This document shows positions 1 to 8,930 of a stretch of 40,473 nucleotides of DNA, piece after piece. The number at the start of each line of letters is the position of its first letter. Positions within the stretch are counted from its first letter, which is position 1. Below the pieces are notes generated by a model. That model ran no database searches. It had not been told where the DNA came from and worked only from the letters and a program-made list of their open reading frames with translations. Source of the DNA: Gammaproteobacteria bacterium (GTDB lineage Bacteria > Pseudomonadota > Gammaproteobacteria > Steroidobacterales > Steroidobacteraceae). Where the stretch lies: assembly GCA_025355165.1 (NCBI GenBank), contig JANYAD010000232.1:1-40473 (forward strand), read 5' to 3'. Made by a program: the position numbers and the translations under genes.

Positions 1-426
1 CTGCTTATCGGCGGCGGCACCGGGATTGCACCGCTTTTGAGTATCCTGCGCCATGTCATCGAGAAACGCCTAGACCGCGACATGCGGCTTTATTGGGGGG
101 TTCGCAGCGAGCAGGATTTGTACGCACACGCCACCCTCGAAGCTTTAACCCGCCGCGCCACCTCCTTACGCTATGTACCGGTGCTATCGGAAGCCTCGCC
201 GCAGTGGCCCGGACTCACCGGCTGGGTGCACCAAGCCGCCTTCAAGGATATCCAGGATCTTGCGGCGTTTGAGGTGTATGCCGCCGGTCCGCCGGCCATG
301 ATCGCCTCGGTGCGGCGCGAATTCGATGTCCGTGGGGTTGCTCCGAATCGCCTGTACTTCGATTCTTTCGACTACGCGCCCGATACGCTCGAGCGCCAGC
401 GGAGCAGCGCGGTGACTAAGTCCTGA
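1..426 (+). CDS. NAD(P)H:flavin/ferredoxin reductase, C-terminal part (5' end outside window)
   Basis: The frame is open from base 1 and begins inside the NAD(P)-binding half of a ferredoxin-NADP-reductase-type enzyme. The stretch LLIGGGTGIAPLLSI is the pyrophosphate-binding glycine motif, and YAAGPPAMI near the end is the family's C-terminal CGPPxM-like motif. Such enzymes pass electrons from NAD(P)H through FAD to a flavin or to a 2Fe-2S centre. The FAD domain, and any N-terminal ferredoxin domain, lie off the window, so the subfamily (Fre-like or CDP-6-deoxyglucoseen reductase-like) cannot be fixed. The last 55 bases overlap the 3' end of hemD on the other strand. Confidence 0.85.
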   Translation: MLIGGGTGIAPLLSILRHVIEKRLDRDMRLYWGVRSEQDLYAHATLEALTRRATSLRYVPVLSEASPQWPGLTGWVHQAAFKDIQDLAAFEVYAAGPPAMIASVRREFDVRGVAPNRLYFDSFDYAPDTLERQRSSAVTKS

Positions 427-1166
427 TCCTCGGCAGACGAGGCTTGCAGCAGCGGCGCCTTCAGACCCAATTCTCGAAGGCCCAATGCAACGCGTTCGCT
501 GGGTACCAGCCAATGCATTTGTTCGAACTCGTCGCGCAATTCAGGCGGGGCGCGCTCGCCGGTCGCCAGATTGAGCAAATTACGTCCCACTTCCAAACTG
601 GTCGCAGTGACCACGTGCATTGCGCCCGCCGCGAATCGTTCATGCACCGTCGCGAGTGCGGCCGCGGTGGGGATGGTAGGCGCACGCTCGTAGACATCAG
701 CGGTCACCACGGTCGCGCCACGCTGCGTGAGCTCTTCTCGGAGCAGTTCCCGGCCATCACCGCCCTTGAATATCAAAATGCGCTGGCCTGCGACGCGTTC
801 CAACTGGGCGTGCCTAAGAAGACCCTCGGTGTCGATGGAGTCGTTGGGGTGTATCGCCACCCGGTAACCCGCTTGGTTCAAGGCACGTGCTGTCGCAGGG
901 CCTAAGGCGGCGAGCGTCAGACCGCGTCTTTGGTCCAGGAACGACACACCGAATCGGACCGCATTGGCGCTGGTGAAAATGACGAGATCGAAATGATCGA
1001 GGTCCCCGAGATGTGCGGAAAGCGCGCGCCGGTCGCCTAACGGCTTTATTTCCACCGCCGGTAAACGTAGCGTGCTCGCGCCTTTGGCTTCAAGCAGACG
1101 ACAGAGCGGCATGGATTGCAACTCCGGTCTCGTGACCAGTACGCCGACGCCATGAAGTATGGGCAT
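372..1166 (-). CDS. hemD: Uroporphyrinogen-III synthase
   Basis: HemD closes hydroxymethylbilane to uroporphyrinogen III with inversion of ring D, in cytosolic tetrapyrrole synthesis. The protein is about 264 residues, normal for the family. It has the weakly conserved two-domain HemD pattern: VLVTRPELQSMPL at the N terminus, LVIFTSANAVRF near residue 85 and VTATSLEVGRNLL near 190. An ATG at 1166 is used here; a TTG at 1172 would overlap the hemC stop by 4 bases and is also possible. The position directly after hemC supports the call, since the sequence family is poorly conserved. Its 3' end runs 55 bases into the convergent reductase gene. Confidence 0.9.
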   Translation of the reverse strand: MPILHGVGVLVTRPELQSMPLCRLLEAKGASTLRLPAVEIKPLGDRRALSAHLGDLDHFDLVIFTSANAVRFGVSFLDQRRGLTLAALGPATARALNQAGYRVAIHPNDSIDTEGLLRHAQLERVAGQRILIFKGGDGRELLREELTQRGATVVTADVYERAPTIPTAAALATVHERFAAGAMHVVTATSLEVGRNLLNLATGERAPPELRDEFEQMHWLVPSERVALGLRELGLKAPLLQASSAEDQDLVTALLRWRSSVSGA

Positions 1167-1168
1167 GC

Positions 1169-2095
1169 TCAAGCCGTACGCAGGCGCTCGAGCAGGGCTC
1201 CTGCGCCGGCCGCCAGCATACGATCGGCCAACTGTTCACCCAGCGCGGCCGGCTTTTCACTGCTGCCCGACAATGATTCTCGCAGCACCCGCGATCCATC
1301 AGGTTCAGCCACCAAGCCTCGCAGCGTCATGCGATCGGCCGCAAGCTCGGCGTAGGCTGCAATGGGCGACTGGCAGCTGCCGCCCAGGCGCGCCGCGAAG
1401 GCGCGCTCCGCATCCATGCATAAACGCGTCGCCGGATCCTCCAGAGGCCGCAGCAAATCCAGCGTGCGCGTATCGCTGCGGCGGTACTCGATGCCGATCA
1501 CGCCCTGGGTCACGGCAGGGAGGCAGACATCCGGATCGATGCGTGAGGTAATGCGCGATTGCAGACCCAAGCGGATCAGACCCGCACACGCCAGAATGAT
1601 GGCGTCCATGCCCCCGGCATCGAGCTTGCGAATCCGCGTGTCGACATTGCCGCGCAGCGCTTCGATGCGCAAATCCACGCGTAAGGCACACAGCTGTGCT
1701 TGCCGCCGCAGGCTCGATGTACCGACCAGCGCGCCGTGCGGCAGAGCCTCGATTCGCTCGATGCCGGATGTGGTCACCAGCGCATCGCGGGGGTCCGCAC
1801 GCGTCAATACCGCGCCGATCATCAGTTCACCGGGAATATCGGCCGGCACGTCTTTCATGGAGTGAACGGCGATATCGGCACGCAGGTCTGCGAGCGCCAC
1901 TTCGAGTTCCTTGATGAACAGACCCTTGCCGCCGATTGCAGCCAAAGTCCGATCTTGAATGCGATCGCCCTGAGTCACCAGCGGCACCAATTCTATTTCG
2001 ATGCCCGGATGAGCTTCGCGCAGCAGCGCGGCTACGTGCTCGGCCTGCCACAGCGCCAGCTGGCTCTTCCGAGTTGCGATGCGCAGGACGGTCAT
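1169..2095 (-). CDS. hemC: Porphobilinogen deaminase (hydroxymethylbilane synthase)
   Basis: The enzyme condenses four porphobilinogens into hydroxymethylbilane for haem and sirohaem synthesis in the cytosol. The 308-residue protein has the N-terminal RIATRKSQLALWQ signature, the catalytic Asp in HSMKDVP (Asp82), the basic GTSSLRRQAQL stretch that holds substrate carboxylates, and Cys241 in LGGSCQSP, which carries the dipyrromethane cofactor. The ATG at 2095 overlaps the stop of the preceding dehydrogenase by 4 bases (ATGA), and hemD follows at once. The three genes therefore form a translationally coupled operon. Confidence 0.98.
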   Translation of the reverse strand: MTVLRIATRKSQLALWQAEHVAALLREAHPGIEIELVPLVTQGDRIQDRTLAAIGGKGLFIKELEVALADLRADIAVHSMKDVPADIPGELMIGAVLTRADPRDALVTTSGIERIEALPHGALVGTSSLRRQAQLCALRVDLRIEALRGNVDTRIRKLDAGGMDAIILACAGLIRLGLQSRITSRIDPDVCLPAVTQGVIGIEYRRSDTRTLDLLRPLEDPATRLCMDAERAFAARLGGSCQSPIAAYAELAADRMTLRGLVAEPDGSRVLRESLSGSSEKPAALGEQLADRMLAAGAGALLERLRTA

Positions 2096-2973
2096 TTCGA
2101 TTCGGGCTTTTCTGCAAACAGTTTGGTCTTCAGCCGATAAATGGAAGAGATGTCCTCATCACCGAAGCCTTGGGCAATCAATTTCTCGTACTGTTCGAGC
2201 GTCGACTCGACCACAGGCAGCACGCCGCCATGCTTTGCGGCCATCTCGCGGCAAATGCGTAGGTCCTTATCATGCAAGCGCACGCGGAAGCCCGCGGGAA
2301 AGCTATTGTTCGCCATGAAGGGCGCTCGATTGACGAAGTACCAGCTTGAGCCCGCCCCTTTACCCAGCACTTCAATCACTTTCTTCAGGTCGACGCCCTC
2401 TTCGTGCACGAAGGCCATCGCCTCGCCCACTGCTTGGATTATGCCCGCGCACATGATCTGGTTGGCGGCTTTGGTGGCTTGACCTGCGCCGCTTCCACCC
2501 ATGTACGCGACGGCCTTGCCGAGCTTTTCAAAAATAGGCTGGGCGCGATTGAATACCTCTTCATCCCCGCCGCACATAATCGCGAGCGATGCCGTTCGCG
2601 CGCCCTCGACCCCGCCGCTGACCGGGCAATCGAGAAAGCCGACGCCGATATGAGAAAGCTGCGCATGGATCTCGCGCACCGTGTCTTTTCCGACGGTGGA
2701 GCAATCCGCGACGATCATGTTCGGACTCAAACCCGGCTCCAAGCCCGCTATGACCTCGCGCAAATCTTTGTCCGCTGACACGCAAATGACCACCGCTTCG
2801 CAGTTTCCGGCCAGTTCCGCCAAGCTCGCAAAGGAGATCACTTTCAATTCCTCCGCCAAGGCCTTGGCCTTCGCGGGGGTGCGATTCCAGACACCGGTGA
2901 GTAACCCCGCGCGGTGGAGATTGCGTGCCATGTGTGCGCCCATGGCACCCAATCCAACGAAGCCCGTTTGCAT
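2092..2973 (-). CDS. NAD(P)-dependent beta-hydroxyacid dehydrogenase (3-hydroxyisobutyrate dehydrogenase family)
   Basis: A 293-residue member of the family of 3-hydroxyisobutyrate, tartronate-semialdehyde and glyoxylate/succinic-semialdehyde reductases. It has the Rossmann motif GLGAMG at residues 7-12, the substrate-binding DCPVSGG near 116-121 and the catalytic Lys168 in GQATKAANQ. The exact substrate cannot be read from sequence. Two in-frame ATGs are 6 bases apart; the second (2973) sits about 7 bases after AAGGA and is preferred over 2979, which almost touches that site. It is the first gene of the hemC-hemD operon, which is an unusual partner for haem synthesis. Confidence 0.88.
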   Translation of the reverse strand: MQTGFVGLGAMGAHMARNLHRAGLLTGVWNRTPAKAKALAEELKVISFASLAELAGNCEAVVICVSADKDLREVIAGLEPGLSPNMIVADCSTVGKDTVREIHAQLSHIGVGFLDCPVSGGVEGARTASLAIMCGGDEEVFNRAQPIFEKLGKAVAYMGGSGAGQATKAANQIMCAGIIQAVGEAMAFVHEEGVDLKKVIEVLGKGAGSSWYFVNRAPFMANNSFPAGFRVRLHDKDLRICREMAAKHGGVLPVVESTLEQYEKLIAQGFGDEDISSIYRLKTKLFAEKPESK

Positions 2974-3146
2974 GTGCATGTCCTTACGTCAAAATCCTGA
3001 GGACGCTTAGGTTAAGGCTTTGCGCCGTCCGCGGCAAAGCGGGCCGGGAAAGCATCAGAGGATAACGGGCGGAGCTGTGAGGTCGAGCGGTCAGCGCCGA
3101 GCAGTCACAGCGGCAGTCAAACGAGGGGTCTCGTGTTAGGCGAGGA

Positions 3147-3614
3147 TCACGTCGTACTGTTGCAGATCGTATCGATGTCGCGCTTGGCGTTCAGTCGCTC
3201 GGTGTCGATTTCTTCCGAGGTCATGAACTGGCGCTCGCCATTGGGACCGGGCTTGTAAAGGCGCCGACCTTCGATAAGTTTCTTGTAGCGATCCTGAGCC
3301 TCGGTACATTGCTTGTCTCGCGTTTGCGCGACATCTTGCTCCACCGCTTTTTTTTCCTCCGCTTCCCCGTTGGCAGCTTTCAGTCCGGCGCCCTTGTATG
3401 CGGCCTGGACAGGGGTGGGCGCGGCGGGCGCGCTAGGGGCGGTGCGGGTGGAGGCCGCATGGGTGCCGAGCAGTTCTACTATTTCGGCATGCACGCCATC
3501 AGGCGGACGGTCTCCGTACTGCAGCTTGCCTTGACCGTCCAGCCACTTGTAGACCACCGCAGAGGCTAACCCTGACCAAGCCAGCAGGGCAGCGAATAGC
3601 AAAAAGCGTTTCAT
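3147..3614 (-). CDS. DUF4124 domain exported protein
   Basis: A 155-residue protein with a clear signal peptide (KRFLLFAALLAWSGLASA, cleavage after ASA near residue 19) followed at once by the DUF4124 core VYKWLDGQGKLQYGDRPP. This domain is common in periplasmic proteins of gamma- and betaproteobacteria and has no established function. An Ala/Pro-rich stretch follows (about 55-75), then a charged, probably helical tail with two Cys (about 102 and 151) that could form a disulfide. A GAGGAC ribosome site lies about 7 bases before the ATG. It appears to be transcribed alone. Confidence 0.8.
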   Translation of the reverse strand: MKRFLLFAALLAWSGLASAVVYKWLDGQGKLQYGDRPPDGVHAEIVELLGTHAASTRTAPSAPAAPTPVQAAYKGAGLKAANGEAEEKKAVEQDVAQTRDKQCTEAQDRYKKLIEGRRLYKPGPNGERQFMTSEEIDTERLNAKRDIDTICNSTT

Positions 3615-3653
3615 CGTCCGGTCCTCGATTGATTGCTACACGGTACTGCTTGA

Positions 3654-4268
<615 letters not shown>

Positions 4269-4607
4269 TCAAATGGCATCCGGGCCGGTTTCACCGGTTC
4301 GTACCCGCAACGCCTGTTCCAATTCAAAAATCCACACTTTTCCATCTCCGGGGTTTCCTGTTCGAGCCACGTTGCATACCGCTTCGATCACCTGCTCAGC
4401 AATCGAATCGTCCACCGCGAGTTCAATCTTCGCCTTCGGTAGAAAATCCGAAAGACATTCAGCTTCCCGATGTACCCCCGCTGGCGCTTGGGGGTATCCA
4501 AACCCGAGCACTTCAGTGACTGTTAAGCCCTGAATGCCGATATCGGCAACGGCTTGCCGAACTTCGTCGAGCTTGAATGGTTTGATGATCGCAGTGATTA
4601 GCTTCAT
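4269..4607 (-). CDS. Divergent PII paralogue with degenerate T-loop
   Basis: A 112-residue PII-family protein. The framework is well kept: [36 protein letters not shown] and a B-loop retaining GDGK, so the trimer and nucleotide pocket probably persist. The T-loop does not. Tyr51, the uridylylation site, is Cys; Gln39, which contacts Mg-ATP and 2-oxoglutarate in canonical PII, is Pro; the loop tip reads YPQAPAGVHREAEC. It should therefore not be uridylylated by GlnD and may not sense 2-oxoglutarate normally. A sigma-54-type promoter sequence lies about 70 bases upstream and a strong terminator follows, so it is a single-gene unit. It may be a GlnK-like protein that has lost its usual partner. 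Confidence 0.9.
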   Translation of the reverse strand: MKLITAIIKPFKLDEVRQAVADIGIQGLTVTEVLGFGYPQAPAGVHREAECLSDFLPKAKIELAVDDSIAEQVIEAVCNVARTGNPGDGKVWIFELEQALRVRTGETGPDAI

Positions 4608-4675
4608 GCATTTATCGCGCTTTCACCTCAATTCAGACCGCCTCCGATATCTTCCGCGTATATTGAACTTGAGGT

Positions 4676-4693
4676 TTGCAGCTTTCGTGCCAG
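4676..4693 (-). promoter_or_regulatory. Sigma-54 (RpoN) -24/-12 promoter for the PII paralogue
   Basis: Read on the minus strand the site is CTGGCACGAAAGCTGCAA. It matches the sigma-54 consensus TGGCACG-N4-TTGCA with one change (CTGCA), with GG and GC at the required spacing. Transcription would start near 4667, giving a leader of about 60 bases to the ATG at 4607. RpoN/NtrC control is the known mode for glnK genes, so the context fits. No NtrC binding site was identified. Confidence 0.7.
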
Positions 4694-4824
4694 CCGTCGA
4701 CGGTGCCGAATCAAGGGGTTACGAGCGGCGATCAAAACCCTTGCACTCATCTGGCGCAGAAGCACAGCATTCACGCATAAACTAAGTGCGATGGCAGTGA
4801 GATCCAAGCGGATCGGAGGTAGCA

Positions 4825-5082
4825 ATGAGTTTTATCAATCCCAATGGCCTGGACGATTTGGCCAAACGCCTGGCCGATTCCATGCCCGAGTCATTGCGCG
4901 CATTCGGGCGGGATCTTGAGAGTAATTTCAAAGCCGTGTTGCAGGCGCAATTGGCCAAGCTTGATTTGGTCACGCGCCAAGAGTTCGACGTGCAGGCCGC
5001 CATCCTTGAACGCAGCCATGAGAAATTAAGCATGCTGGAAGCACGGCTGAAAGAGCTCGAAGCGAAGCACGCCTCTCAATAG
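4825..5082 (+). CDS. ubiK: Ubiquinone biosynthesis accessory factor UbiK (BMFP/YqiC family)
   Basis: An 85-residue protein of the YqiC/BMFP family. UbiK binds UbiJ and helps the aerobic, lipid-associated Ubi complex make ubiquinone. The N-terminal half is an amphipathic helix (DDLAKRLADSMP...LESNFKAVLQ), and the C-terminal half is a coiled coil with the family's TRQEFDVQAAIL and LEARLKELE segments. A good ribosome site (GGAGG) precedes the ATG. Family members often stand next to comM, and a remnant of such a gene follows here. Confidence 0.9.
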   Translation: MSFINPNGLDDLAKRLADSMPESLRAFGRDLESNFKAVLQAQLAKLDLVTRQEFDVQAAILERSHEKLSMLEARLKELEAKHASQ

Positions 5083-5142
5083 TCCTCCCGGCGCATCATT
5101 CATAAAGCGCTGGATGCACACTCCCACGATCTGAGCTCGATC

Positions 5143-5290
5143 TTGAGCCATGCGCCCGCTGGCCTTAAAGCACCTGCGGTTCGCGTCGAGGCGCATCTCG
5201 GCAACGGTTGCCTGCATTTGGTTTGGTCGGGTTCGCCGAAGCCGTGGCTCGAGAAAGCGATGATTTTCGTAGCGGCGCATCGCAGTGAAA
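5143..5290 (+). pseudogene. Remnant of comM/yifB (Mg-chelatase-like ATPase) N terminus
   Basis: Downstream of ubiK the sequence still translates to AGLKAPAVRVEAHLGNG, close to the start of ComM/YifB proteins (GLEAPAVTVEVHLANGLP-like), but the similarity fades after about 40 codons and the frame stops at 5448. The other 450 or so residues of ComM, including its Walker and chelatase domains, are absent. In Pseudomonas the order glnK-ubiK-comM is normal, so this is where comM is expected. ComM is a helicase that aids natural transformation. The match is by eye to a short segment, so confidence is moderate. Confidence 0.5.
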
Positions 5291-5488
5291 AGAGCGTCGG
5301 CACTCAATCATCGAGCCCGCTCAGCCAACGGCAGCGATCAAGCGACTCGACAAGGGCCTATCACCGACCGCCAATAAGTCGCACGCTAATCGCGGACCTA
5401 GCGCAAGCAACGGATAGACACTTTGAATTTGACCGAGGCGAAACTTAAAACGCTGGATCGGCTGGCCTGGGCGCGCCGATCCGTCTCG

Positions 5489-5998
5489 TCATTTGTTTTG
5501 CGAGATCATGTAGTCGACGGTCATGCGGATGGTCGCATCCGGCCACGTCGTGCCACCCTTGGGCGGCATGTTGCCCTTGCCCGCGATGGCGTCTTTGTAG
5601 AGGGTTTCTTTCCCTTGCGCGATTCGAGGACCCCACGCCGCGTGATCACCCATTTTCGGCGCCCCGTTGACGCCCGTGGAATGGCAGGCCGAACATACTT
5701 GAGTAAAGGCCTGTTCTGCGGTTGTCGGCACGTTAGCAGCAGTCGACGCGCCCGCGGGGGCGCTCAATGCTGCCAGGGCCGAATTGTCTTTACCCGCAAT
5801 TGCAACGTGCGCAATTGGCTCGATATTTTTCTGCACATCCGCCATCCGCAGAGGTTCTTGGAGGACAGCCTGGCCTTGGTGAGATTTTCCGATAGAGCTC
5901 GCAAATGCGAACAGGACAATGGCGAAAGCGGCCAGCAGACCGATTACCAAACTGAAGGAATTGAAAAACTGCGTATCTGACGATTCTGACTTGGACAC
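5489..5998 (-). CDS. Membrane-anchored cytochrome c5 family protein
   Basis: About 169 residues. One N-terminal transmembrane helix (about 15-37) is followed by a periplasmic linker rich in Ala and a single class I haem c domain: the haem motif CSACH is at 102-106, and the probable Met ligand lies in GNMPPKGG. This is the cytochrome c5 (CycB) pattern of small electron carriers feeding terminal oxidases. No ATG fits; the GTG at 5998 (MSKSESSD) is chosen because it places the helix at the N terminus, while the frame upstream to 6424 is low-complexity Arg/Pro-rich sequence. A TATACT-like -10 lies at 6041-6046 on the minus strand. Confidence 0.88.
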   Translation of the reverse strand: MSKSESSDTQFFNSFSLVIGLLAAFAIVLFAFASSIGKSHQGQAVLQEPLRMADVQKNIEPIAHVAIAGKDNSALAALSAPAGASTAANVPTTAEQAFTQVCSACHSTGVNGAPKMGDHAAWGPRIAQGKETLYKDAIAGKGNMPPKGGTTWPDATIRMTVDYMISQNK

Positions 5999-6704
5999 GG
6001 TAACTCGCTGTATCAATGAGAAAAACTCAAGTTGTGCGACAGTATAACGGCAGCAAGGCAATCTCGAAATAGCGGCGGGCTCAATCCGACTCACGGCGCC
6101 CGGGCAAACGCGCGATTGGCGCTCGAAAACACCCGGTCGCAGCATCCTGGCCCCTGCCCAGGACGGCGGGCATAGATCTGGTGTTTTGAAGTCCGCATGG
6201 CCCAACTTCTCGATGGCCGGGCTAGGGTGATGCCAGCCCTGTCCATCGCGGGCGGCACCTCGCGCTGCTTGCGCTTTTCGTGCAGGGCGCGTCCAACTTG
6301 TTCGTCTGCATACCGGCTTTTTGCAAAGAGAATTTGAAGCAAACAAAAATTGCCGTGCTATCGAATCGACGAACTCGGAAACTTGCACTTTAGGCATCGC
6401 GTAGATTTCATTGAATCGCCTCACCCCTGCACGCGTTACTACCCCATCGATGCGAACATCTGCTATTACATTGGAAGCAATAATTTATGTGCATCGGGCG
6501 ACAACCTCTCTTAGCCCTGCCATTTTGCACACCCGTCCGAATTCGCACCTGCGCTGTTCCGTGTCTTGCGTTGGGGCGGCGGGTGCGCGCTGGAGCGTCG
6601 TCTCTCGATGAAGGTAACAGGAAAAGCGATGGTTTGGATAATGCAGCTTCGGCCGGCTCGCGAACCGCGCCGCTCCACCGCAATGCCAGCCTTTACGTGA
6701 CCCC
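5999..6704. other. 706-base intergenic region with no recognisable gene
   Basis: This lies between the divergent cytochrome c5 and VOC genes. Open frames on both strands are Arg/Ser/Pro-rich and match no family I recognise. The only signal I can support is a TATACT -10-like hexamer at 6041-6046 (minus strand), placed for the cytochrome gene. Confidence 0.5.
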
Positions 6705-7094
6705 ATGACGCGCATGTGGACCATCATTGGTGTCAGCGATGTGCCCAGCAGCTTCAAGTGGTACCAGTCGCTCCTTGGCCTGCAGAGAACAGCCCCCGCC
6801 CATGACGACTTCGGTCAAATCCTCGACTCGGATGGAACGGTCCTGCTCTGCCTGCACCAGTGGGGGGCCGACGAGCATCCGTCGCTGACCAGCCCTGATC
6901 GCGGGCAGCCCGGCAACGGCCTCCTTTTGTTTTTCCGCGTTGATGATTTCGACTTCTCGCTGTCAAGAGCCCGCGCTCTCGTCAAACAAATTGAGGAAGA
7001 TCCCCACGTGAACCCGAACACTGGAACCGCGGAGTTCTCGCTTCGAGATCCAGACGGGTATTGCGTCACGATCAGTGCGCTCGCTGCAGCCTAA
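6705..7094 (+). CDS. VOC (glyoxalase/bleomycin-resistance) family protein
   Basis: A 129-residue single VOC-fold protein with two beta-alpha-beta-beta-beta repeats: VSDVPSSFKWYQSLLGL at the start and FSLRDPDGYCVTIS at the end, the usual place of the last metal-ligand strand. Members include dioxygenases, glyoxalases and drug-binding proteins; the activity cannot be assigned. An in-frame ATG at 6714 would remove three residues. It stands alone, with long gaps on both sides. Confidence 0.8.
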   Translation: MTRMWTIIGVSDVPSSFKWYQSLLGLQRTAPAHDDFGQILDSDGTVLLCLHQWGADEHPSLTSPDRGQPGNGLLLFFRVDDFDFSLSRARALVKQIEEDPHVNPNTGTAEFSLRDPDGYCVTISALAAA

Positions 7095-7471
7095 AAAACC
7101 TTTTATCGCCAGGATCGGACGCAGCTCGTCCTCAAAGTGAGAGCTTCGCTCTCCTCACCACTTCGGCGCCGTCTGCTTCATGAAAAGCGCTATTGCCCCT
7201 CATGCTCGATACGCCGGTCATAGACGTTATTGTAGTGAGATTGCGACCCGCAATTTAGTGGACGGATGAAGTCATTGCGCCAAAAAAGGCGGCAGGCCGC
7301 TCTCGCACAGAATTTGATTTAGCATATGTTATAACTCGCTTGCGCCAGGTTATGCCGTAGAAAGTGCCATTAAGTCAGTTGGCTGCTCGATGAGCGATCA
7401 AGTCTCCTTCGGGCCCGCGGTCGACGTACCGGGTCACGGTGGTCGCGTGACGGCGAGCCTAAGATAATGCC
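7095..7471. other. 377-base intergenic region
   Basis: No gene is recognisable in any frame. A short imperfect hairpin (GTGAGAGC...GCTCTCCTCAC, about 7138-7159) follows the VOC gene but lacks a T-tract, so it is at best a weak terminator. Confidence 0.4.
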
Positions 7472-7726
7472 ATGAGCGATACCGCCAGAATTCCGCGCCC
7501 CAAGTTTCCACGCCGTGCTCACGGGCGAGGCGGCCGCACCGAGCATGACTCCCGGGGGAACGCATTTTGGGTGAGAACCCGAGCCGGCGACCCGCAGAAG
7601 CTTCCGGACACATCCACGCTCACCATACTGGATGAAGTGCAAGCTTCGCAATTCGAAGGAGTCGCCCCTGAAGATCCTCGAATACGTGCGGCGAAGATCA
7701 AAAAGCAACGTCCGAACCAGAGTTAG
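7472..7726 (+). CDS. Small conserved hypothetical protein
   Basis: An 84-residue, Arg-rich, soluble protein without signal peptide or membrane helix. The middle, HDSRGNAFWVRTRAGD followed by TSTLTILDE, resembles small uncharacterised proteobacterial proteins that carry a D-x-RGNAVWEW core followed by a short helix. No function is known to me. The ATG at 7472 has no strong ribosome site. Confidence 0.5.
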   Translation: MSDTARIPRPKFPRRAHGRGGRTEHDSRGNAFWVRTRAGDPQKLPDTSTLTILDEVQASQFEGVAPEDPRIRAAKIKKQRPNQS

Positions 7727-8177
7727 AGAAAGTACCTAATAGCGGCCTTGCCTGAGCTGCATGGACGCGTTCATGCGGCTCACCTCGCATATCAAAATCT
7801 ATCCTTCGACGGTGAATGGCCAAGGTCCGGTAGCGCCGCTGGAATAATCGTGTGCGATGGGATACGACACCGTCAACGGCGCTCATCAAGCAGTTGGCAG
7901 GATGGTCAAGCGCCGTCATCTGATGTTCATTTGCGCGCGTCGACCAACTCACGCTATAAGGGTGTGTTAAGCCCGCTCGAGCCGCTTAGTTGAGAAAAAT
8001 ACCAGCATACCGATTTGTGAAAAAGTCATGAGCTTTGCGCTGTCGTTACCTGAACGCTCATGCCGCGGCCAATGCTGCGCACATTGCTGGGTCATGGGAG
8101 GAAGTCTGTGACGTGGGAAAATCAGCTTCGATTTGCGGTTGCCCTCCCGCGCGCAGCGCAATCCAATCATTAGGCTC
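7727..8177. other. 451-base intergenic region
   Basis: Several short open frames occur on both strands, but none has recognisable domains, a credible ribosome site or protein-like composition. I see no clear promoter or terminator. It may be decayed sequence, as elsewhere in this accessory stretch. Confidence 0.4.
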
Positions 8178-8591
8178 ATGAGCCAGCGCTCGCCACCTGT
8201 CACAGCCAAGGCACCCACTCTGATCGGCATCTGGAAGTCCGACCGCGCCCGTACGCTGGAATTTTGGGGCTTTCCGAAGAACGCCAATGCGAGAGCCCGT
8301 AAGTTATTGTCCTCGCGTGGTTTCTTTGGGAATCTGATGTGGAAAATTACGCGAACGCATATTTACCACGCCTGGGAAATCTCGGGGTCATCGCCGTACA
8401 GCGTTTTGTGGCAAAACGCGTACCACATAGTCATACGAATCGGCCGACGCGGCAGCTTCGAGGTCCGAGACATTCATTTTGACGGCCCCGATCGGTTCTA
8501 TATGCTCGCCGGTAAAGCGAACTGCGAGTTTTTTCGCAGGATTGACGCCAACCAATGGCTGGAGCGCACCCGCCACAGACGTTTTCGTTGA
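8178..8591 (+). CDS. Conserved hypothetical protein, lipocalin-like
   Basis: About 137 residues from the ATG at 8178; an ATG at 8133 would add 15 Arg-rich residues. The pattern LIGIWKSDRARTLEFW, then SSPYSVLWQNAYHIVIRIG and FYMLAGKANCEFFRRID looks like a small beta-barrel of the type that begins with a GxWxSD strand and ends with an exposed EFF/RxD strand. No catalytic residues stand out and no signal peptide is present. The function is unknown. Confidence 0.5.
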   Translation: MSQRSPPVTAKAPTLIGIWKSDRARTLEFWGFPKNANARARKLLSSRGFFGNLMWKITRTHIYHAWEISGSSPYSVLWQNAYHIVIRIGRRGSFEVRDIHFDGPDRFYMLAGKANCEFFRRIDANQWLERTRHRRFR

Positions 8592-8930
8592 GTCGATGAG
8601 ATTGCCGCGCGGACATTGCGCGGCGTGGATATTTATCTAAGCCCGGATACGAAATTTTCCACCTGGTCGAGTTCATTGCGGCAATCACGGCAGTGACATT
8701 GAGGGCCGCGCGCTTGTAAACCGGCAACACGCATCGGATGCTCTTCGATCCCAAATTCAAGGCTTAGAAAGTGGGGGGCGGCGAAGTAGCACCGGCTCGA
8801 GCGGGAGGCGTCAGGCTTCCCCGGGCTGTGCTTTTTTCCAACTCACGCATAGTTGGGAAAGTGGGTGATGTGGTGCACTATCTACAGAGCGCAAATATGT
8901 ATCCGGTGTTCAGTGATCGTGGAGGTTCTT
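8592..8930. other. 339-base intergenic region
   Basis: No gene is recognised on either strand. The last ten or so bases hold the GGAGG ribosome site of the following lipoprotein gene. Confidence 0.4.

Noticed and set aside
5999-6424. N-terminal extension of the cytochrome c5 frame
   Set aside because: Low-complexity sequence before the membrane anchor; family proteins begin just before the helix, which fits the GTG at 5998.
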